Shown piece after piece: positions 45,522 through 56,730 of a stretch of DNA of 64,000 nucleotides. The notes beneath the pieces were generated by a model. The model saw nothing but the letters and a program-made list of their open reading frames with translations. It did no database searches and was not told the origin of the DNA. The position numbers and the translations under genes are program-made. The stretch is from Reticulascus tulasneorum (lineage: Eukaryota > Ascomycota > Sordariomycetes > Glomerellales > Reticulascaceae), in the NCBI GenBank assembly GCA_001557505.1, contig LSAX01000005.1:2542001-2606000 (forward strand). The letters run 5' to 3'. Numbering within the stretch: the first letter of the stretch is position 1; every line of letters begins with the position of its first letter.

Positions 45522-45896
45522 ATGCCTATCAACAACCATTATTCCAATAAAGAAGCCTGGGTCACGGCCGTTTCGAAGATTTTCAATGGTCCCGAGCCCG
45601 AGATTGAAGACAGCATCCTTGCATTATACACCACGAACGTCACTGTCACTGCCAACGGCTCCTCCATGAATATGGCGGACTTCATCGCATACGTCAAAAA
45701 CATTCGCAATATCGCAGCGTCGGTAGAAATTACATCGCACTACTTTCTGCGGGACGGAAACTTATTTGCGGACAAGCACACAGTCATTGGCACAGGCCAC
45801 GACGGGTCGAAGACCCAGGTTGAGAACCTGGTTATCGGCGAGCTGAATGAAGCAGGAAAGTGTTTCTGGATCGAAGAGCAGTCAAGATTCGTATAA
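45522..45896 (+). CDS. SnoaL/NTF2-like fold protein
   Basis: Single-exon protein of 124 residues. Length and pattern fit the NTF2-like/SnoaL fold: an N-terminal helix (NNHYSNKEAWVTAVSKIF), a helix with LALYTTNVTVTANGSS, then FIAYVKNIRNIAASVEITSH and alternating strands ending CFWIEEQSRF. Many fungal homologues are uncharacterised; some members are cyclases or isomerases. No catalytic dyad can be assigned with confidence. There is no signal peptide, so it is probably cytosolic. Confidence 0.7.
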   Translation: MPINNHYSNKEAWVTAVSKIFNGPEPEIEDSILALYTTNVTVTANGSSMNMADFIAYVKNIRNIAASVEITSHYFLRDGNLFADKHTVIGTGHDGSKTQVENLVIGELNEAGKCFWIEEQSRFV

Positions 45897-47034
45897 CGCT
45901 GCGACCTCGCCGATGACGGGAACTGGTTCTGATGATGAGGTGACATGGTAGCCGTTTCCCTGTGCGGTATGGTAGTCTCAAATTGGACGGCTATTTTGCG
46001 GAAAGTTATTTCATTTGGGGAGGAGATGGATGGAGACACAACAAAGAATAGTTAATCTTGTTTATTTAAAGCTTATATCGTCATTTTCAGGTTCATGATT
46101 GGCACAGAACCCAAAGGTCGCCCCGTCCCTTTCTGAGGTTGAACCCCTGACCCAATAATGCCAAGCTCCCTGGTTCCGAATGTCCCTACGGCCATAATAA
46201 CTTCACTTGCAACAATACTACCAAGCCAGCCTATTGTTGGTATTGCCCTGTCGATTCCCAGTGCTCGCGAATAGGTAAAGTGCGGATTGGCATATGCGGC
46301 GGCTTAAGGTCGTTACAACCGCGACGAACGGTAAGGCTCCTCAGGTTTCCGTTCATATACTATAAACTACCGAAGTTTATATAGCTATGGGGATTGGTTT
46401 CTTGTCAGTCGTGGGGCGGAAAGGATAATTGAAGCAGCACCAGCACTTCTTACATAAGTCAAACGAGCTGGAACATGTTTTCAGATTTTATACATATAGG
46501 AGGCTCTAGAAATCAAATTCAACATTATAGACTTCAATGCGCTTCTATTTTAGGGAAGCTTGAGAGACGCAAGAACAAGCTCCGTTTTCATTTGCGCGAC
46601 AGATGACGCTGAGCATGTCACAAGATTCCTCGTCGCAGTAATCAGACTTTCGAAGCGTTATAATCCAGTGAGGATATCTGCCCCGTTGCCAGGAAAACAA
46701 GGTATTGTTGACAAGAGGTTGGCGATGAAGTCACTGATCATAAATTTAAAGAGTATTTGCACACAAAAAGAGCCTATGTTACCACTGTAGGTTATCTTTA
46801 ATGATCAGCCTAACCAATATGGTATCACTTAACAATTAAAGAAACAATGCCGTCTGATGTGTAGGGGCTTTCATGACACTGTCACGAATAACAACAAAGC
46901 TAAAAACCGTCCCCTAATAGATGAACTAAGTTCCGGGCTTTCTGAGTGATACAAAACTATGTACATAGTTTTCCCCACTACTCCATGCAATGCGTACGTT
47001 TGACCAACTCCAGACATCCTTGTGCACATCGCAT
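45897..47034. other. intergenic with an unidentified - strand fragment
   Basis: The - strand of about 46310-46073 reads FTYSRALGIDRAIPTIGWLG and then SIVASEVIMAVGTFGTRELG before a stop. It looks like the end of a real protein but has no start or upstream exon I can find, so it may be a gene remnant. The rest is empty. Confidence 0.35.
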
Positions 47035-47736
47035 CTAGTTCCCGTCCCATAGCAAGGGGCCGGGCATAACATACGCCGCCGGCTTGCTCGTCCATTTGTC
47101 GTAGCGAATGCCGGGATCAGCGGCCTTGTAAATGCCGGGAATCTTGAAGACTGGGTTGGGAGTACCGCCGCCAGGACCGGTGACGTTGAACTGAGCGCAC
47201 TCGATGTAGAATTGGGCTCGATCCTTGTGGCCTTCATGGAGACCGATATGCTCGATGCGGACCAAGTATTCTCCAGGAGGGATCTTCGCCGGAACCTTCA
47301 TCGTGAGACGATCCTTGTTGTACGAGCACCAGTCGGAGTCCCTGCCTGGGTTGGTCCCGCAAAGGCCGGTCTCGTAGACCTTGAACCAGTCTCCGGAGCC
47401 GTCGTAGCCCTTTACTCCGGATTCGGGGGCCTTGGACATGTAGACGAAGCCTGGACCGGGGTGTTCAATCCTTTCGTTGTTAAAAAGCTTGAAGCTGACC
47501 TCGTCACCCGCATTCACAGAGTAGTAAGTGTCGGCAGTTCCAGCCTTGGCACCCTTGTTGCATCGAAGCTCGTCAGTCTCGACAATATCGGGGAAGGCAG
47601 GGTTGTATGAGTTGCTGTTCTTTCGGAAGTATTTGTATTCGCCACCCAGTGTCTTGCCATTGACAATCAGGATGTTGAAGATGTAATGAGCATCTGCTAA
47701 AGCCGCCAGAGCGACGAGAGGGAGAAGCAACTGCAT
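47035..47736 (-). CDS. AA9 lytic polysaccharide monooxygenase
   Basis: Secreted copper enzyme that oxidatively cleaves cellulose or related glucans. Single-exon, 233 residues. The signal peptide MQLLLPLVALAALADA is followed by His17, which becomes the N-terminal residue of the copper histidine brace. The second brace His is in the IEHPGPGFVYMSKAP segment. The axial Tyr and conserved Gln are in AQFYIECAQFNVTG. Cysteines at ELRCNKG, TGLCG, WCSYN and YIECAQ fit the usual disulfides. There is no carbohydrate-binding module or linker; the protein ends just after the catalytic domain. All key residues are present. Confidence 0.95.
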   Translation of the reverse strand: MQLLLPLVALAALADAHYIFNILIVNGKTLGGEYKYFRKNSNSYNPAFPDIVETDELRCNKGAKAGTADTYYSVNAGDEVSFKLFNNERIEHPGPGFVYMSKAPESGVKGYDGSGDWFKVYETGLCGTNPGRDSDWCSYNKDRLTMKVPAKIPPGEYLVRIEHIGLHEGHKDRAQFYIECAQFNVTGPGGGTPNPVFKIPGIYKAADPGIRYDKWTSKPAAYVMPGPLLWDGN

Positions 47737-48395
47737 GTTGGCGGTACTCTGGGAAAGATTTGGCTTGAAGATGGAGGGAATGGTCCGAGTGCTCTCAAAC
47801 CCTAGCCTAAGAGCTGGAGGTCAACAAGCATCTATATAGACGGTCGACGCCGCTCCTACGCTCTGATTGACGACTGTGACGAGACCTTGTTTCTACGAGA
47901 AAGACAGTTCAGTAATATATTATAGGTCTCGGCGCCAAGACTCGGCAATTCTTTTGCATCCTCTGACACTGCTAAAATCGTTGCGAGTGAGAGGCTTTCA
48001 GAAGCCTTCCACCGCGCCATAATTTGGGGGGGATGCTGGTCCTGTAAGATGAACGAACCCCACGACCGACCCAGGGGTACAGTCCTAAGGTCATATATTT
48101 TAAACTGGTTCCTCTAATACCCCGATTGGGTGACCCCGGATGTTTGTCATGCACCCCGCGTTCGGTAGATGCAAAACCACTATAAGAAAACAAACATCAC
48201 ATGGTCGCCAAGACCTGTATTATTCAATCATGTGGATCTTTCAGGCGCCTCGTTCTATCATTTCTGCTTTTGCAGAGCATAGTAGGCCTAACACAAACGT
48301 TTCTCGTTACTTCGTACTTTAGTAATACCATGTTTGCCGGCCCTATAGTTAAGTGCCATAACTTTTGAGGGCACGTCTGTACTTTGGTTGAGTAG
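47737..48395. other. AA9 upstream region
   Basis: Promoter side of the AA9 gene. No supportable coding sequence. Confidence 0.5.
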
Positions 48396-48755
48396 TCAAA
48401 GTCCTTTAGGCTTTTTGCGTTTAGCCGCTGTAGCGGCCGTTTTCTTATGCTTCATTGTACGCAGCACATTTGTCCTCAGCTGAGCTTCCTGACGGTAGTA
48501 ATAAAACATCAAAAGATTATAACATATTAGCTGTCTTTGAAAATTAACTATTCATACCGACCGTTTGTGGTCTCTTGACCACCGGCGGCTGCCACGAAAT
48601 CTCTCCAACTCCACAATGTCACAGCACAAGCTGGTTTGGGTGATGGCGGAATATGCACAACCAAGACACCGATGGCGAAGCCTCCTAACTGCAGCAGGGA
48701 GCAGCCAATTAGTCAGCAATGGGATCATTTTCCGTTCGTTGATTCGATGGTCCAT
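48396..48755 (-). CDS. hypothetical small basic protein, two exons
   Basis: Possible 96-residue protein: exon 48755-48558 from an ATG, intron 48557-48489 (GTATGA..TCAG, phase 0), exon 48488-48396. The second exon reads EAQLRTNVLRTMKHKKTAAT and ends in a lysine-rich KRKKPKGL, a nuclear-localisation-like or nucleic-acid-binding tail. The splice pair is clean, but the first exon has no recognised motif. It could be the end of a longer decayed gene. I do not recognise the family. Confidence 0.35.
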
Positions 48756-49376
48756 ACGAGCCTTCAGAGCACATCGAGACTATTCCTATATAATATGCAA
48801 TGATTCTATGCACACAGGGGTTTGTTTCGACGCCATTAGACTGTGGCTGACTAATTGCAGCTCCGTCAACGCCATTTTGAGAAATGATCGAGGGCTCCGT
48901 CACATCTGGGCTCCTTGGCGCTTGAAACTACTCCAGAGTAGATAACAATGAGGCTATCGGCTCCTGGCGAAGGTCTTCGGCCCACCCCAGGGTTGTTGTT
49001 TATTGGATATCATATACGAGGAGATAGGCATCGAGCAGTTCAGGGCAGTATCGAGGCACAACCTATCGAGGTTATGGCTTTATAAACTTGGGCCAGTCCA
49101 ATGTCCGCATGCCTCTAGCCACGAGGCGCCCCGGGCGGCAGCACATGGAAAACCTCGTTCCATTGGTGTACAAGTTTGTATTTGCCTCGGTGAAGTCTTC
49201 TAAAGTGGCTGGCAAAATCACGCCATCGTCTGTGTTATCCGTGGGAAGAATGAGGGCATCCATGGTGGCGGCACCAATGTGCGCGGGGGGCGACTGTCGT
49301 CTATAAAAGCCCATATACAAGATTCCGAATTAGAAGCAGAAACTTGCCTCCTCATCCCATTGCTGTGCTCGTTAGT
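48756..49376. other. intergenic
   Basis: Protein-like open frames on both strands at 49072-49320 have no motif. It contains the promoter of the following membrane protein. Confidence 0.45.
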
Positions 49377-51832
49377 ATGGAGTCGACAAACCAATATCCC
49401 GTGTATCTCGGCGTGTGGGTCAACTGGTCCCGGGGGTCCGTCCTGGGCTCTACGTGGACCATGAGTCGTGAGGATGGGAACTTGCTAATCGCGCTAGTGG
49501 CCTTCTTCGTGGCTTGGGGTAAGTGGGCCCCAGAGCCTGAGCTCCTAGTGTGGCCTAAGTCCCCGTAACTGACCTAACCAGTCGGCACCCGGCTCTGGAG
49601 GATCATCTGTCTGGTTTTGCACTTCATCTACTCGAGCCAAGAACCTAGGGATGCTCTCCATCACCAGCGCCAAGTAATACTTCGAAACTCGGCAAGCCCG
49701 GAAAGCGGACTCTTGAGCTTAATTTACCTGGCGCTGACTTGGAGGAGGACCAACCAGCCAGGAAGTCGCTATCTGCATCTCATTTTGACCACTGTGGCCG
49801 CACTCATCTTTATCGCCGGCTTCACACTGGCAAGTGGCTTTTCATCCCAGGTCTCGATGGGCAGTGAGGTGCTCGTAGACGGAACTCACTGCGCTGTTAC
49901 TGGCGGCGGTTTGGGTCCTCAATATCTCGATGTGGCAAAGTATTTTGAACCATACTCATCAAGACTGATGGACAGTCGGGCCAACTACGCTCAGCTATGC
50001 TATCGAGGCCAGACAGAAATATCACGGCCTGAATGTAGGCAGTTTGTGAAAAGCCGGCTGCCGGCCACTGTCGATGTCAACGCACGCTGCCCCTTTAACG
50101 AGAGACTTTGCAAGAGCCGAGACCAGAATCTGAGGATTGACACAGGTCTCTTGGACAGCCACGAGCACTTCGGAATCAATGCTCCTCCAGGGGAGAGATT
50201 CCAGTACAGGAGGGTCATGCAATGTGCGCCTCTTGCAACGGAGAATTTCACGTCCACCTACACTGAGTCTCTGGGTCGCCCATATAAGCGATACTACTAT
50301 GGGACGTCCGGTGGCCCTGACAATCTTCGACGCAACCACACCTACGACTACCCAGACGATGCATGGAGCACGTTCAATTCGTCGGGATTGGCGCCGTGGG
50401 TATCTGACTATTTCATCTCGTAAGTTCCTTTCCTTGAGTGCCACAACAGCCCCGTGGGCAAGTCTACACATGCTAAGCTCCAGCATTTCCCAGGTGCTGG
50501 GTAGCGTCTTACGCGTTCGGGGCACCTGTGCCGGGTAATACTAATTTTGTCCCGATTGCCGAGTTTGAATCGTCGGGGGATGCAGATATCCTGCTATTCT
50601 TCCTAGCGGCCAATGAAATCACATACCCTGTTCCTACGAACGACCCTTGGTACCGTGCTACGACGCTTGTTTCCGAACATGAGTTGGTTTCAGATGATAA
50701 CCAGATGAACGGCACATTAGCCGAAGGCCCGCCCATTTACATTAGAGACGAAGCTGCATCTCCGTTGGCATGTAAGATGCAGGAGCAACTATGCAATAAA
50801 AACCTGCCCGAAGGGTCACGGTGTCATCCGCTGCAATCTTCATCCGACCACTTAGGAACCAATCCTGAGTCGTTATTCCCAGGTCAAGTCGGGATGACGG
50901 ACAAGCTCGGGTGGCTTTTTAATGCAGCCTTTGCGTCAGACAGTTACATCTATAATGTGCCCGCAGTGCTCGGGGCCCATTCTCTGACTGCAAGATTCGG
51001 GTTATCAGAGGGAGGCACGCAGGGCTATCTTCCCGATAACCAATGGATGCTGGATATAGAGCATTGGCACAACATCATCATGGCTTCATTGCAAAGCGCT
51101 TTAGTCACCCATGCTGCTGGGCCCGCCTTATCAGACCCTAACGTACGCCCGTGGTATACCAGGACGCCGAATAACACGTTCGAGTCAAGTGTGTGTAATA
51201 ACCAGGCAAGTATAACCCGACTTGGTAGAATCCCTATGCTAAAAGCTAATGAAAGGCCACAACAGAAAATGCTTAGTTCAGATTATTCATCTTTTAGTGT
51301 ATTTGGTCTCCTGTTTATTCTTATTGTCGGAAGTATTATTATATTCGCATCCTTTGTTTTAGACCCTCTTATGGTACTCCTCCGAGAGAGATATCAAATC
51401 AAGAAGTACGAGCAGCTGGAATGGCAGACAAATGACGCCTTACAGCTTCACCGACTGGCACATGAAGAAGTCGGATCTGGAACTTGGTCGAAGGCAGCGG
51501 ATAATATTCCCATCACCTTGGCCGGCGAGACCTTGGCCCTGCTAGACATCTCAGACCCTCGACATCCAAGACTACAAGTGCCATCAAATCCAAGTCCACT
51601 GCTGCAAAGAAAGAATGAGGTTGAAGTTCAAACTACCGAAGTCTTGCGCCTCAGCGATGAAGAACCTCAGACCGATACAAACCTGGTTACCAATAGTCCA
51701 AGCCCCCCAAGTCGTGAAGGGAACGAGCACCTACGCCTCAGCGACGATGGATTTCAGACCAATGCAAACCTGGCTGTCACAAGTCCGACCCCCGGAAGTC
51801 AGGAAGGGAACGAGCACTGTCTCAATCAGTAA
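49377..51832 (+). CDS. large fungal membrane protein of unknown function
   Basis: About 752 residues. Exons 49377-49518, 49582-50419, 50494-51205 and 51266-51832. The last intron (51206-51265) uses a canonical GC donor (gcaagt..caacag), is 60 bases and stop-free, and would otherwise add 20 residues. N-terminal helices surround GNLLIALVAFFVAWVGTRLW, a motif block (SSQEPRDALHHQRQVILRNS) follows, then a helix at LILTTVAALIFIAGFTLASG. The middle is a large Cys- and N-glycosylation-rich loop (FTSTYTES, RNHTYDYPDD), probably extracellular. A last helix (FGLLFILIVGSIIIFASFVL) precedes a cytoplasmic tail that ends in a 29-codon imperfect tandem repeat. I recognise the layout as a recurrent uncharacterised fungal family but know no function. 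Confidence 0.8.
51647..51820 (+). repeat. 87-bp tandem repeat inside the membrane-protein tail
   Basis: Two imperfect copies, period 87 bases (29 codons), each starting RLSD and ending EGNEH. It lies in the acidic cytoplasmic tail. Confidence 0.88.
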
Positions 51833-53017
51833 CTCCAACACACACTACTCTGGCGACTTCGGGTTTTTTGATTGCGGTAATTTGCCCCCAAGCTATTCAT
51901 TAATTTTATGTTCTTTGATATATCTATTTAGTTTCTACGCGTCAATGAAAACGAGGATAATCATGTTTCTGAGCTTTTATGTTCCGAGAATGTTTGCTAG
52001 TGATACCTACACATCCTATACACGGGTCAAAGCCACGACAGCACTGGGCAACCACGGAGAAGGGAGTTGTCAGCGTCAAGACTAACATGTTATGGTTGGC
52101 TGTTACGTGAGATAAACCTTGCCCCCCATGTTATTGTAGAAAAGGACCAAACCTTGAGTCGCTCTAAAAGAAACGGTATACTGCGGAGGCTTGATTTTAA
52201 GATGTCGTAAAGGGACCTTGAGCTATTAGGAGCGGCCCTGAGAACGTTAAGCTCGTGGTCTCGGCAAAAGCCGCAGGAACCAAGATGTCTTCATTCCGAA
52301 AACAAAGCGCTAGTCAATGCAGCTAGTCTCGCTTCTCCATCGGCTGTATCTATGGGTAGATAGACTGCACCATTGTGCAAGGCGACAAGGGCACACTTGG
52401 ACATCTAGACTCGCATCACGGCCTCTATTTCTCATCTTTCCTGTCCGCTAATGGGGTCCAACATAAGGCGTTTAAGAGCAAGAAACAAAAATCTTTGAGC
52501 GACTTAGAGAGGCTTTAAACTGTCGTATTTAGGAAGAGAGTCTGAAAAGTAACTCCTAACGAACGGCGATCGAAATGATACATCCGATACTGCCGACTTG
52601 GGTGCATTATTAACCAAGATAGCCCGAGCTTTCGCTATCAACCCTTTTGGTCAATCATACTAGGTGGTCGACGTTTAAACGTGCGTATAATCACCTGAAT
52701 TGATGTCGGTTCCTCTACTCAAATGCAAACATTTTCTCCAAACCTAACTCCGTGCCACCGCGCAGCATCTAAACTAATGGATATATGCATATGTATGCGA
52801 ACCGTCTAACCCCCCACATGTTCAAGTGCCTCGGCTGCCGGCCAAGCCCTGTCAGCCAGCATAGCCGCTCACTAAGAAAAGCGCGGGTGCCTGCCTAACC
52901 CTAATTTCATAATTTGTAACTATATAGATATTGAAGTCTACTTTTACGCCAGCATTTTTACCTCTATTGAGCACGATCAAATCTTTGCCAACTAAAAACA
53001 AATTTTGGCGCCTTATC
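51833..53017. other. intergenic
   Basis: A frame at 51615-52085 is out of frame with the membrane gene and unsupported. Nothing else seen. Confidence 0.5.
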
Positions 53018-53886
53018 ATGCTAATGAAAGACCGCATCTGCCTTTCTGATGCTTCAAGTCTCACTAATGTGTCTGACGGTGAGCTTCTTGGCCTCTTTGC
53101 GTCCGAACCTGTCATATGTCAATTTGGCGGCAGCAAAGTAGTTCGTATTTCAGAGCACCTCGTTATGAAAGGAGGTGCTTGTATGACAAAAGGAGAGGCC
53201 GAGACGCAAAAATTTGCCTGTACCCTAGGCCTACCGGTGCCTGCTGTGCATCGAGTCTTCCAGGCTTCACTTGGCCAACACGACGGGAGGGACAGAGACG
53301 ACTGGTTTATGGTGATGGACTTTGTGCCAGGTCAAACGTTGGACAACGCTTGGCCAAATCTGGACCAGGAAGGAAGAAAGACAGTAGTTCTACAAGTTGC
53401 GAATACAATTCGCCAAATGCAGTCGGCCCCCGTCGACGACATGCCACCAGGCCCTGTTGGAGGCAGCGGTAGCGAAGATGAGAAATGGCAGGGACCTTGG
53501 TTACGGACTACGGTGCTGGCCCCTTCGCGGCACTTGGAGATCTAGAGGCTTGGTTTAACCACAAGTTGGATGTGTGCCTTCGACTTAGACAGGTTTCTTC
53601 AGAGATGCCACGTTTCGAGTTCCGACGGCTTGTGCTTACGCATCAGGATATCGCTCCACGGAATCTCATTGTAGACTCTTCGAACCGCTTGTGGTTGATC
53701 GATTGGGCTATGGGTGGGGTATATCCGCTTGGATTTGAGGAAGCCACATTATCGTCGCAGTTCCTGGAAGACTGGGATGAGGAATTCTGCGAGGCTGTTC
53801 TTAAAGAGTTACCAAATCGTTTCGAGAAGGTGACCCTACAGTTAAATGGGATTATGTATGGGCTTACAACAGGCGTTCTACTATAG
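53018..53886 (+). pseudogene. aminoglycoside phosphotransferase-like (APH) gene with a frameshift
   Basis: Small-molecule kinase fold. The first frame (from the ATG at 53018) holds VVRISEHLVMKGG, EAETQKFACTLGLPVPAVH and WFMVMDFVPGQTLDNAWP, the nucleotide lobe. Near 53500, just after KWQGPW, the reading must shift by one base to continue TDYGAGPFAALGDLEAWFNH, then LVLTHQDIAPRNLIVDSS and LWLIDWAMGG, the catalytic and metal-binding loops. No intron explains the shift. All key residues are present, so the loss is recent or a sequence error. Fungal relatives are common and mostly uncharacterised; resistance should not be assumed. Confidence 0.78.
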
Positions 53887-54364
53887 AATCTTTGAAGTTG
53901 AACCACCGGGCTTTGGCACATGTTTACTGACCTATTCACGGATTGCTAGGACTGACTCTCTATATCACCCCTATTCACAAATTTCGGTCCCCTTTTAAAT
54001 TGAACATGATCTCATTCTGTGTTCGACGCCCACTAAGGCAATGTTTACAGGCGCGTCAGGTGTCGCCAACATCTGGGGCCTACTGTGTAATTTCCTCTCT
54101 ACCCGCGCAGTCCTCCAAAGCGTGGTGCCAAGAAGGCTTGGCGGCTGGTACAGATGAACCTTATGTTGAAGTTTCCTCGGCGATAAGACTCATCGCGTGC
54201 TAGATTCTCGCGAGATGTCACACTTTTGCGTGACGAACCTTAACCGTCGCCCAATTCTTTAAAGCTCAGCCCCTCCGATCTCAGTCCGCAGCATTTTAAG
54301 AAATCGCAAATAGCCATTTCTCCTCCAACACAGGCCGCATAGTACAAATCTAGTCCCGTCGCAT
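53887..54364. other. intergenic
   Basis: No gene or repeat seen. Confidence 0.5.
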
Positions 54365-55923
54365 ATGCCAAATCTGCCGATACGTAAAATGGATACGCAA
54401 CAATCGCCTAGCAAGGAGCGGAATACTAGATTCTTGGTCGCTTGCCCTCGTAGCGGCTCAACGCTTCTCGTGAGAATCTTCACCGAGTCCTCTGGATACG
54501 CCGTCATGATTCGACTCATCTTAACAGGCTTTGCAGGCTCTAGGGACTCTTTTCGTCCTGACTACTCGATCCTAGAGAGCCCTTGCCGCTATATCGTCTT
54601 CGATAAAGCCAAGAACTTAGGCAGACAATTCCTTTTTTGCATCGAAGAACTCGGAAACAACAGTCAGAAAGGCGAATGTGTGTACGACATATGTCCAACA
54701 CCCTCTGCCGATGCAATAACCCGGCCCGGTTTTCTGGTTCGTGATCCCATTCGGGTTTTCGACAGCTGGAAGATGTTGGATGGACAGACGCGCAGATTCT
54801 GATTGACTGCTATACGAACATGTTCCAGATGCTCGATCAAGCTCCCTAGCACACAGTCTTGTGCCTTCTTTACGAACGACTCATTCAGCAGCCCCAGAAG
54901 GAAGTCCAGCATATCTGCTCATTGTGGGGAGTGCCATTCTCCGAGACTATGCTTGACCTCAAGAAACCGTTTGGACCATCGGTTATCTTCTCTACCGATC
55001 GTGAGAGAGCTATATACTGCGAGGAGAAGCGTCTAGGTCTATTCACGACTGTGGAAGCCGGCTCGTCGGTAATCACCGAGGTGCTGCCTCATAGTCTCTT
55101 CTCCAATGTCGAGAAAAACAACCTCGAGGAGCATTTAGGACATCTCTATTTTCGCTGTTGCCAGGATGAGGTCCTAAGACTGCGGGCTATTCTGCCAGAG
55201 AAGACATGGATTGGCTTTGATCTCGACGACACATTGCATGAGTTTCGCCGAGCATCTTCGATAGCTACTGACAAAGTGCTTACAGAGATCTCTATGCGAC
55301 ATAGTATCTCTATGCCTGCACTGAAGACGGAATATTCCAAAGTTCTCCAAGTGAAGACAGCAAATGGATTCTCTGATGGGAAGACATCATTCGACTACCG
55401 GAAGGAGAGATTTACTTTCGTTTTGGATCACTTCTCCCTGCCGCATGATACGCATTTCATGGCTTGGCTGCTAGAAACCTATGAAGCCACACTAGTAGCA
55501 TCGATTGAGCTGAAGTGTTGTGCACTAGGCCTACTGTCGACAGCCAAGAATATGGGCAAAAAGATTATCGTCATTACCGAAGGCCCACAGGGTGCACAGG
55601 AGAGAACAGTCAAGGCCCTTGGCATCAGCAGCTATGTCGACTTCCTCGCTATGACTAACCACTTTTGCGTAGCCATAACTGACGGCCTGGTCACCAAAGT
55701 ACTCCAGCACTTGTGCATCTCATGTGGCGACATCGCATACATTGGCGATAACTCGCAGCGAGACATGGAGCCTGCTATGAGCGCAGGAATTTTCTCAATT
55801 CATTTTGCTGAGGCAAACAATGTTGCATTGAATTCATTTCCTCCACAGATTACTACGTTGAAGAAGCTGCAATACATTCTTTCTGGTTGTCTAAGACGGG
55901 TGGCAAGTTTGTACAGATGTTAG
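54365..55923 (+). pseudogene. sulfotransferase-HAD hydrolase fusion, disrupted
   Basis: The N-terminal part from the ATG at 54365 has the P-loop FLVACPRSGSTLL of sulfotransferases and GFLVRDPIRVFDSWK, the second PAPS-binding region. Near 54780 the frame shifts by one base, and the continuing frame meets TAG at 54847-54849. It then runs open to 55923. The downstream part finishes the sulfotransferase (LLYERLIQQPQKEVQ) and adds a HAD-superfamily hydrolase: TWIGFDLDDTLHEF (nucleophile DxD), IIVITEGPQG and YIGDNSQRDMEPAMSAG. Two independent lesions in an otherwise well-kept sequence make this a young pseudogene, unless the assembly is at fault. Confidence 0.75.
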
Positions 55924-56730
55924 TGGAGGGGAAATTGAAGATGTGGGTCTCGGGGGCTCTCTTTACCCCGGGGCAAGACGGTCAAGAGGGAAGAGTTGTG
56001 TGATATATCTTAGCTCCACCACCAGGGAAAGAAAACCAATGTATTCTTGTAGAGACTTGTACTGTGTGATCTGGATGCCTCTAAGGAGGACGGTGTTCTT
56101 GAGTTGGTAGCAATATCGGAGACGCGAGACGCGAGACGCCGTTATGATCCCCGCCCATTTGAAGGCTGGACGGGAGGAGAGGTATGTATATAGGTTGATC
56201 AACGTCCTGGCAATTGAGTGGAAGGATGTGGTTGCATACGAGGCTATGCTTGTCCCAACAAAGAAATGGGAAGTTGCGATATGCAAACACGAAGAGGGGT
56301 GGGATCTGCGAAGAGATTCAGTAAGCTAATATATCTGTTCTTTAATTAGGCATCTATCTCTAGGAAGTGTCTTTAATTTGCGAGGGCCTTGATATTGTCT
56401 ATCTTTAGCTTTGAGAACGAAATTCATATCAAATAGGGGATCTAAGAGGAACAAACCCTCAAAATCATATACAGCTGATAACGTCACTGACTCTTTTGCC
56501 CTACCCACTGATCTTGTTTAAATTGGCTTACGGAAAGGGTGGGTAGCCGAACTGATTCTACCTTGGCTTGTGCATCATCCAACTCCCATCTGATCACATT
56601 TCATGGGCAGTAAAGACAACAACAACATTATTCCACCAGAACTATTTATCTAGCTGTTTTGACTGCAGCTATATTAGGAGGTTCGTGTTGCTGTCCCGCA
56701 ATCAGCCTACCACTACACCCACGCAGCCTC
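55924..56730. other. intergenic
   Basis: No gene. It contains the second copy of the 35-base dispersed repeat at 56690-56724, directly beside the 3' end of the haloperoxidase gene. Confidence 0.55.
56690..56724 (+). repeat. 35-bp dispersed repeat, copy 2
   Basis: Matches 33423-33457 at 32 of 35 positions; it lies 6 bases from the stop codon of the haloperoxidase-like gene. Confidence 0.85.

Noticed and set aside
46560..46790. LRDARTS reading as a ninth tiny-family exon 2
   Set aside because: The aromatic, Ile and Pro positions do not match, and no helix-strand exon 1 precedes it.
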